6,267 bases of DNA, from the NCBI GenBank assembly GCA_002167265.1, contig NHDJ01000066.1:34776-41042 (forward strand), written 5' to 3'. The stretch comes from Verrucomicrobia bacterium TMED56 (lineage in GTDB: Bacteria > Verrucomicrobiota > Verrucomicrobiia > Opitutales > Seribacteraceae). The notes under the pieces were generated by a model that was given only the letters and a program-made list of their open reading frames with translations, searched no databases and was not told the DNA's origin. Below are positions 6,237 to 6,267 of this stretch, piece by piece; positions within the stretch are counted from its first letter, which is position 1; the number at the start of each line of letters is the position of its first letter. Both the position numbers and the translations under genes were made by a program.

Positions 6237-6267
6237 AAGCTTTTTAATCTTTCATTCATTTCATTGC

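Noticed and set aside
6156..6262. Short minus-strand frame of about 33 codons upstream of the sigma factor.
   Set aside because: It overlaps the predicted promoter, has no recognisable motif and shows AT-rich codons expected from non-coding DNA.
6251..6265. Repeated TTCAT units at the right edge of the window.
   Set aside because: There are only three imperfect copies and the window ends there, too little to call a repeat array.

Overview
The window looks like chromosomal DNA from a member of the PVC group, most likely a marine-type Verrucomicrobiota or a relative (Lentisphaerota, Planctomycetota). This rests on protein families, not on a database search. The small sigma factor has the signature of the Rhodopirellula/Verrucomicrobium sigma-70 family. 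It is paired with a FecR-like single-pass membrane protein, and three secreted PQQ-like beta-propeller proteins lie nearby. The DNA is fairly AT-rich. None of the six gene starts has a clear Shine-Dalgarno sequence. No transposase, integrase, tRNA, rRNA or CRISPR array was seen.

Layout in the direction of transcription, which is mostly the minus strand read from right to left: a leader with a weak promoter and a hairpin (about 6236 to 6106), the sigma factor (6105-5566), a FecR-like membrane protein (5509-4487), and a secreted 405-residue beta-propeller protein (4385-3168). A MarR-family repressor gene follows on the plus strand (2721-3155) and converges on the 405-residue protein with only 12 bases between the stops. 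Left of marR, and divergent from it, are a large beta-propeller lipoprotein (2629-308) and, 23 bases further on, the first 94 codons of a third secreted beta-propeller protein (284 to the window edge).

The clearest regulatory feature is in the marR/lipoprotein divergent gap. A nested inverted repeat (2658-2690) sits on a minus-strand promoter with a perfect TTGACA -35 box. The simplest reading is that MarR represses the lipoprotein operon, and probably itself, by covering this promoter. The promoter also places the lipoprotein start at the ATG at 2629 and not at the upstream in-frame TTG.

How the genes may work together is inference. The sigma factor and membrane protein look like a trans-envelope signalling pair whose outer domain could sense a ligand or surface state. 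The three beta-propeller proteins would be exported, one of them lipid-anchored, and share an N-terminal DWxx[WF]xG motif. Two different control layers (sigma/FecR-like and MarR) therefore flank members of one exported protein family. Substrates are not evident, and no quinoprotein dehydrogenase active site was recognised, so the PQQ label describes the fold and not a proven cofactor.
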